From NCBI RefSeq assembly GCF_000212355.1, contig NC_015496.1:1798001-1862000 (forward strand): a DNA stretch of 64,000 nucleotides, given 5' to 3'. Under the pieces are notes generated by a model. It saw nothing but the letters and a program-made list of their open reading frames with translations, made no database searches and was not told the origin of the DNA. The DNA comes from Dokdonia sp. 4H-3-7-5 (GTDB lineage Bacteria > Bacteroidota > Bacteroidia > Flavobacteriales > Flavobacteriaceae). Every line of letters starts with the position of its first letter. Within the stretch, counting starts at the first letter, position 1. Made by a program: the position numbers and the translations under genes. Of the stretch, positions 60,636-64,000 are shown one piece after another.

Positions 60636-63092
60636 CTAGTTAATCTTGTAAATCAATACCGAGTTACTACCTCCCTGAGTTACAAAACCTAGAGACTTAT
60701 TGCTTCGTAAAAAGCCAACATCTGCCTTAGAAGTTCCATAGATAGGAAAGTTAGGTAGTAATACACCTTTATTGTCATAAATATAGACTTCGCTAGATTC
60801 TGTATTGGTGATAGCAATGTATTGTGATTTTCCAGTGCTTGAGATGCTAGGTGAAGTATAGGTGCCAAAGGCAATCTCTCTCTTCTTACCATTTACCACA
60901 AGATTGTTTTCTCTCAAACCTACTTTCAGTTTACCCTCAATAGCGATTTTTGAATCAGATTGAAAATCTGAAATACTCTGGGTAAGCTTCCCAGAGGTGT
61001 TAATGCTCACTTTCTCACCATTAACTGTAAAGGTTTCAAAGTTGTTGCCATACTTATATATAGGAGTATCTCCAAAGTTGATTTTTTCTTTAACGTCAAT
61101 TCGCGTTTTTCCTGTGCGATTTAAGATGTGCAGCTTCCCGCTATTCTCGGCAATCGTGATATAATCTTTGTTACCTATGCGCATATGTGCTGGAGGATAT
61201 AAAATTGCACTTCCTGCTTCTCTAAAGGTAAATCCAGAAACAGCTTTTGCATTTTTATCATACATCAGTACTTTATCTTTTTGTACGATGACAAAACGGT
61301 AATTACTGTTATTGTCATAGTCGAAGATAGAAAGCGGTTGCGTGATGTTATCTTTAAAAGAGAGCGGATAAGGACTCACTTCTTTACCATTACGATCCAA
61401 CACATAAAATGAAGATGGCGTGGTAAAAGCGAGTTGCAATCTGCCATTGCGGTATAGATCTATCTGCTGCACCTCACCTAGTATTTGACCATCTAGGTCT
61501 TTTTGCCACAATACTTTTCCTGCATTACTTATTAGATATAGCGTGTTGTTTATGTCTTGAACCACTACATCCTTTCCATTAGTACGATGATTTGTTACTA
61601 GCTGCGGCGTCATTGTGATGTCTGCGCTTAGTTTTACATTGGCAATTTGAGCAATATTTGCATCTGTAGTGGCCTCGTCGTTCTTGAGAATTGCCATATT
61701 TAGTAGTAAGTAGTCCTTTTCTTGTATGAGCTGTAGCGCGCTATAATCATAGCCATCCAGAGTGATATCTTTTAATACTTTTTGACCATCTTCTGAGGCG
61801 AGCTCTTTATATGCATTACTGCTCAGACTAGAAATATGTAAATAACTAGACGCACGACTTAAAGTGCTTTCCGTGTTCTGGAAGGTAGCGCTGTTAGATA
61901 GGGTTGCTTTATTCTGATAGTTGGCAATTACAGTTTCTAGCGCTTCTTGATTTTCGGCAAAAAGATAGAAGTCATCTATAGATGCGTATAAAGTAGGAGA
62001 TGAAAGATTGAGTAGAGGTGAGTACGCTTTCGCGAAAGCGGAACCCATATTAATCTCATAGATGGAAACCTTTCTAAATTCGGCTTTTTCTGAAGCGCTC
62101 GCAAGTTCATTGCCGGTAACCGTAATATCTGTAGAAACTCCCACTATTACTTTTCCTTTAGGCAGATGAATCATTCCTACCTCTGAGAAACTAGCAAAAA
62201 GATCCTCACGTGCAAGCGTGTATTTAGAGAGGTCTAGTTTCAAAAAATCTGCTTTACTAGATTTAAACTGCTGCCAGTCGTCATAGGTGATAGCCTCTAC
62301 AGCAATTGCAGCCGTAGGAGTAATAGATGCAATTCTATTCACTACCGGTTGTGTGTCTTTAAGTAAACTCAATCTTTGTGATGTAGAATCTTGCACCAGC
62401 GCAACACCACTCAGTCTGATGTCATTGTTATCCAAGTCAACATCTGCCGCAGTCCAAGAAAACGAATTTTTCAGCGCATTTGCTGTTGCATTAGGAAATA
62501 GACTCTTATACAAGCTAGCACCTTCTGATCCTCTTATAAATATAGAAGCCGTAGCGCTATTGCTAGATGAGGTGTATGCTTTTTCAAAAAGGTCATCTTC
62601 ATAGATCTCTGTGTTATCCTCTCTTAATACATTTTCTAAAAGGATTTTTGATGTACTAGCAATGAGCACGTCCTTATATATAAGATAATGTGCGGTTACG
62701 CCTAATGTTTTAATAGTTGGGTTCTTAAGTGCTGCTTCTTTCATGAGTAACGAGTCTCCTTTAAAAAGCGAAGCATGCGCTTTTGTAATCATACTAATGT
62801 CATAGTCATTACGGCCTAGTTTTGTATAACACAACAAGGTCTCGCCGTCTGGTTGTATGTCTTTAAACAATGTCTGCCCTTTAACTAGGGTTTTATAAAG
62901 TGCCGTAGGAGCTAGCTCTTGTATAAGGTCATTATTTACAAGTGCACTTTTAAGATCCTTAAAGTCATTAGTCTTTATAACAACCGCCGCTTTGCGAGGT
63001 ATATATTTAGTAAGAGAAGATGATGCCTTTGGTGTAGTGTCGCAACTAGCGAGAATAACAAGGCTAAAAAGTATGTAAAAGAAAGATTTCAT
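60636..63092 (-). CDS. Large lipoprotein of unknown function, beta-propeller-like C-terminus
   Basis: 818 residues. The lipobox is LASC (Cys17, VILASCDTTPKAS). The N-terminal half holds alpha/beta segments ('VVIKTNDFKDLKSALVNNDLIQELA'), and the C-terminal half has repeated beta-strands resembling propeller blades ('VLWQKDLDGQILGEVQQIDLYRNGRLQLAFTTPSSFYVLDRNGKEV'). No known domain is certain. A palindrome copy is read in-frame as GSAFAKAYSPLL. It is convergent with lipB (gap of 10 bp). It may be an envelope scaffold or biogenesis factor, given the following rnhB gene on the same strand. Confidence 0.75.
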   Translation of the reverse strand: MKSFFYILFSLVILASCDTTPKASSSLTKYIPRKAAVVIKTNDFKDLKSALVNNDLIQELAPTALYKTLVKGQTLFKDIQPDGETLLCYTKLGRNDYDISMITKAHASLFKGDSLLMKEAALKNPTIKTLGVTAHYLIYKDVLIASTSKILLENVLREDNTEIYEDDLFEKAYTSSSNSATASIFIRGSEGASLYKSLFPNATANALKNSFSWTAADVDLDNNDIRLSGVALVQDSTSQRLSLLKDTQPVVNRIASITPTAAIAVEAITYDDWQQFKSSKADFLKLDLSKYTLAREDLFASFSEVGMIHLPKGKVIVGVSTDITVTGNELASASEKAEFRKVSIYEINMGSAFAKAYSPLLNLSSPTLYASIDDFYLFAENQEALETVIANYQNKATLSNSATFQNTESTLSRASSYLHISSLSSNAYKELASEDGQKVLKDITLDGYDYSALQLIQEKDYLLLNMAILKNDEATTDANIAQIANVKLSADITMTPQLVTNHRTNGKDVVVQDINNTLYLISNAGKVLWQKDLDGQILGEVQQIDLYRNGRLQLAFTTPSSFYVLDRNGKEVSPYPLSFKDNITQPLSIFDYDNNSNYRFVIVQKDKVLMYDKNAKAVSGFTFREAGSAILYPPAHMRIGNKDYITIAENSGKLHILNRTGKTRIDVKEKINFGDTPIYKYGNNFETFTVNGEKVSINTSGKLTQSISDFQSDSKIAIEGKLKVGLRENNLVVNGKKREIAFGTYTSPSISSTGKSQYIAITNTESSEVYIYDNKGVLLPNFPIYGTSKADVGFLRSNKSLGFVTQGGSNSVLIYKIN
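62025..62040. repeat. Palindrome copy 16, inside the large lipoprotein gene
   Basis: Exact CGCTTTCGCGAAAGCG, read on the coding strand as gct-ttc-gcg-aaa-gcg (AFAKA). Confidence 0.97.
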
Positions 63093-63112
63093 AAGTGCGC
63101 TTAAGGTGGGTT

Positions 63113-63120
63113 CAAAAATA
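63113..63120 (-). promoter_or_regulatory. -7 box of the large lipoprotein gene
   Basis: TATTTTTG on the minus strand about 20 nt before ATG 63092. No clear -33 TTG. Confidence 0.45.
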
Positions 63121-63185
63121 CAACCTCAGTCTTGAGAACTTCTTGAGAACCTCATATTGTTATTGACTACTTTTTAAACAAGGGA

Positions 63186-63824
63186 TTAGCTGTTATTCTT
63201 AAACGTAAAATCTAGTTCGTATTGTTCTGGAAGTAACTTAAAGCTCTTGCGATGATACTTTGTAATACCATATCTGCGTATAGCCTCTCGATGTTCCTTG
63301 GTGGGGTATCCTTTGTTTTTCTTCCAATTGTACATAGGGAACTCTTCGTGTATGAGATTCATATATTCATCACGAGCAGTTTTTGCAATAATAGACGCAG
63401 CAGCAATAGGCAAGTATTTTCCGTCGCCCTTTATAACTGTGGTGTGGTCAATCTTAGGAAAAGGTTTAAACCGATTGCCGTCTACAAGAATGTGTTGTGG
63501 TTTTTTTTGCTTTCGCGAAAGCGTACCTATCATACTTTCAATACTGCGGTGCATTCCTAAGATGGAAGCATTAAGGATATTAATATCGTCTATCTCACTC
63601 ATCATTACATGAGCAAATCCGATAGCAATTGCTTGTTCTTCTATAATAGGTTTGAGTAATTCACGTTTCTTCTCTGTGAGAAGTTTAGAATCTGTAAGTA
63701 TCTCGTTAATGAAGTCGTCTGGAAGCATTACGGCAGCAGCCGTAACAGGGCCTGCGAGGCAGCCACGGCCAGCTTCGTCCGTGCCACATTCTATGAGATG
63801 AGTATGATATTTGAGTTTAAGCAT
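63186..63824 (-). CDS. rnhB: Ribonuclease HII
   Basis: 212 residues, full length. The catalytic Asp16-Glu17 are in the opening motif ([22 protein letters not shown]), with further acidic residues in '[10 protein letters not shown]' and '[17 protein letters not shown]'. It removes RNA in DNA hybrids, mainly single ribonucleotides and primers. A palindrome copy is read as [11 protein letters not shown] in an exposed loop. It lies about 90 bp upstream of the large lipoprotein gene. Confidence 0.95.
   Translation of the reverse strand: MLKLKYHTHLIECGTDEAGRGCLAGPVTAAAVMLPDDFINEILTDSKLLTEKKRELLKPIIEEQAIAIGFAHVMMSEIDDINILNASILGMHRSIESMIGTLSRKQKKPQHILVDGNRFKPFPKIDHTTVIKGDGKYLPIAAASIIAKTARDEYMNLIHEEFPMYNWKKNKGYPTKEHREAIRRYGITKYHRKSFKLLPEQYELDFTFKNNS
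63509..63522. repeat. Palindrome copy 17, inside rnhB
   Basis: Exact GCTTTCGCGAAAGC, read on the coding strand as acg-ctt-tcg-cga-aag (TLSRK), the same frame as copy 8. Confidence 0.97.
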
Positions 63825-63890
63825 CTTTGTGGAGCTGAAAATACGAGGTTCGAGGATAAAAATGTAATTTTGACGCTATAATTTTTTTGT

Positions 63891-64000
63891 ATGAGAGGAG
63901 TTTTGATTTTATTATTTTGCTTGTTGCAAACCATGCTTTTTGCTCAAATTTCTCGGATCCCTACTAAGGGGTCATCTACGGGTATTATACAGCAAAACGA
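63891..64000 (+). CDS. Start of an exported protein (3' part outside window)
   Basis: ATG 63891 opens a frame that runs off the right edge. The first about 36 residues read as a signal peptide (MRGVLILLFCLLQTMLFAQI), with a likely cut after FAQ. The gene is divergent from rnhB. Only the N-terminus is visible, so no function can be named. Confidence 0.65.
   Translation, partial: MRGVLILLFCLLQTMLFAQISRIPTKGSSTGIIQQN

Noticed and set aside
1-64000. CRISPR array, tRNA or rRNA genes.
   Set aside because: No repeat-spacer pattern, cloverleaf with a CCA end, or rRNA core seen by eye. A covariance-model scan would be needed to be certain.

Overview
The window looks like chromosomal DNA of a marine flavobacterium. 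I estimate G+C in the high thirties. Promoters carry the Bacteroidota -7 box TAnnTTTG and mostly lack Shine-Dalgarno sites. Gene content (TonB receptors with a carboxypeptidase-like N-terminal domain, GSCFA protein, DUF5117-type metalloprotease, LemA/TPM, cytochrome oxidase with DUF420) fits Flavobacteriaceae. A Dokdonia-like genus is my guess. I see no rRNA, tRNA, CRISPR array, insertion sequence or prophage.

Layout. 1-6.6 kb: end of a VOC gene, a metallo-beta-lactamase-fold hydrolase, then a cytochrome oxidase maturation cluster (heme O synthase, two subunit III proteins, subunit IV, a cysteine-free thioredoxin-like protein, SCO1/SenC, DUF420 and a small CxxC membrane protein). 6.8-12.1 kb: an outer-membrane beta-barrel receptor, a convergent TonB receptor and a histidine-rich exported protein. 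12.4-19.8 kb: a MacAB-TolC-type export operon with two permeases and two adaptors, followed by tsaB. 20.5-28.5 kb (mostly minus): two MscS channels, a DUF255 thioredoxin protein, dodecin, a TPM-TPM-LemA operon, a MerR regulator and an M23 peptidase. 28.6-40 kb: alaS, GSCFA, rhodanese, aromatic amino acid hydroxylase, enoyl-CoA hydratase, small proteins, PLP desulfhydrase/deaminase, glucosaminidase-LysM and hemL. 40-46 kb: envelope proteins, a lipoprotein metalloprotease, an uncharacterised 490-residue protein and a YiaA-type protein. 46.2-49.2 kb: a TetR-controlled operon (CMD, SDR, EthD-like, FrnE-like) with matching operator palindromes before both tetR and the CMD gene. 49.4-58.2 kb: adenosine deaminase, a flavoprotein, a MORN-repeat protein, an AT-rich accessory patch with a HEPN-type protein, and lysS. 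58.3-64 kb: YqaE-like peptide, lipoproteins, lipB, rnhB and the start of an exported protein, plus a block of intergenic hairpin repeats.

The most unusual signal is a high-copy perfect palindrome with core TTTCGCGAAA, normally CGCTTTCGCGAAAGCG. I count 25 cores in 64 kb, 17 of them with intact GC...GC arms. They lie between genes and also inside genes, in all three reading frames. In the first 32 kb they are spaced evenly, about 2.8 kb apart with small spread. Degenerate copies lose one arm but keep the core. This resembles a chromosome-wide protein-binding or structural site, not a mobile repeat, and it is the best candidate for an undescribed system here.

A second pattern is that several genes have a TAnnTTTG box ending only 4-5 nt before the start codon, which predicts leaderless or nearly leaderless transcripts. 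That pattern, with -7 boxes lying inside overlong reading frames, was used to correct several start codons.
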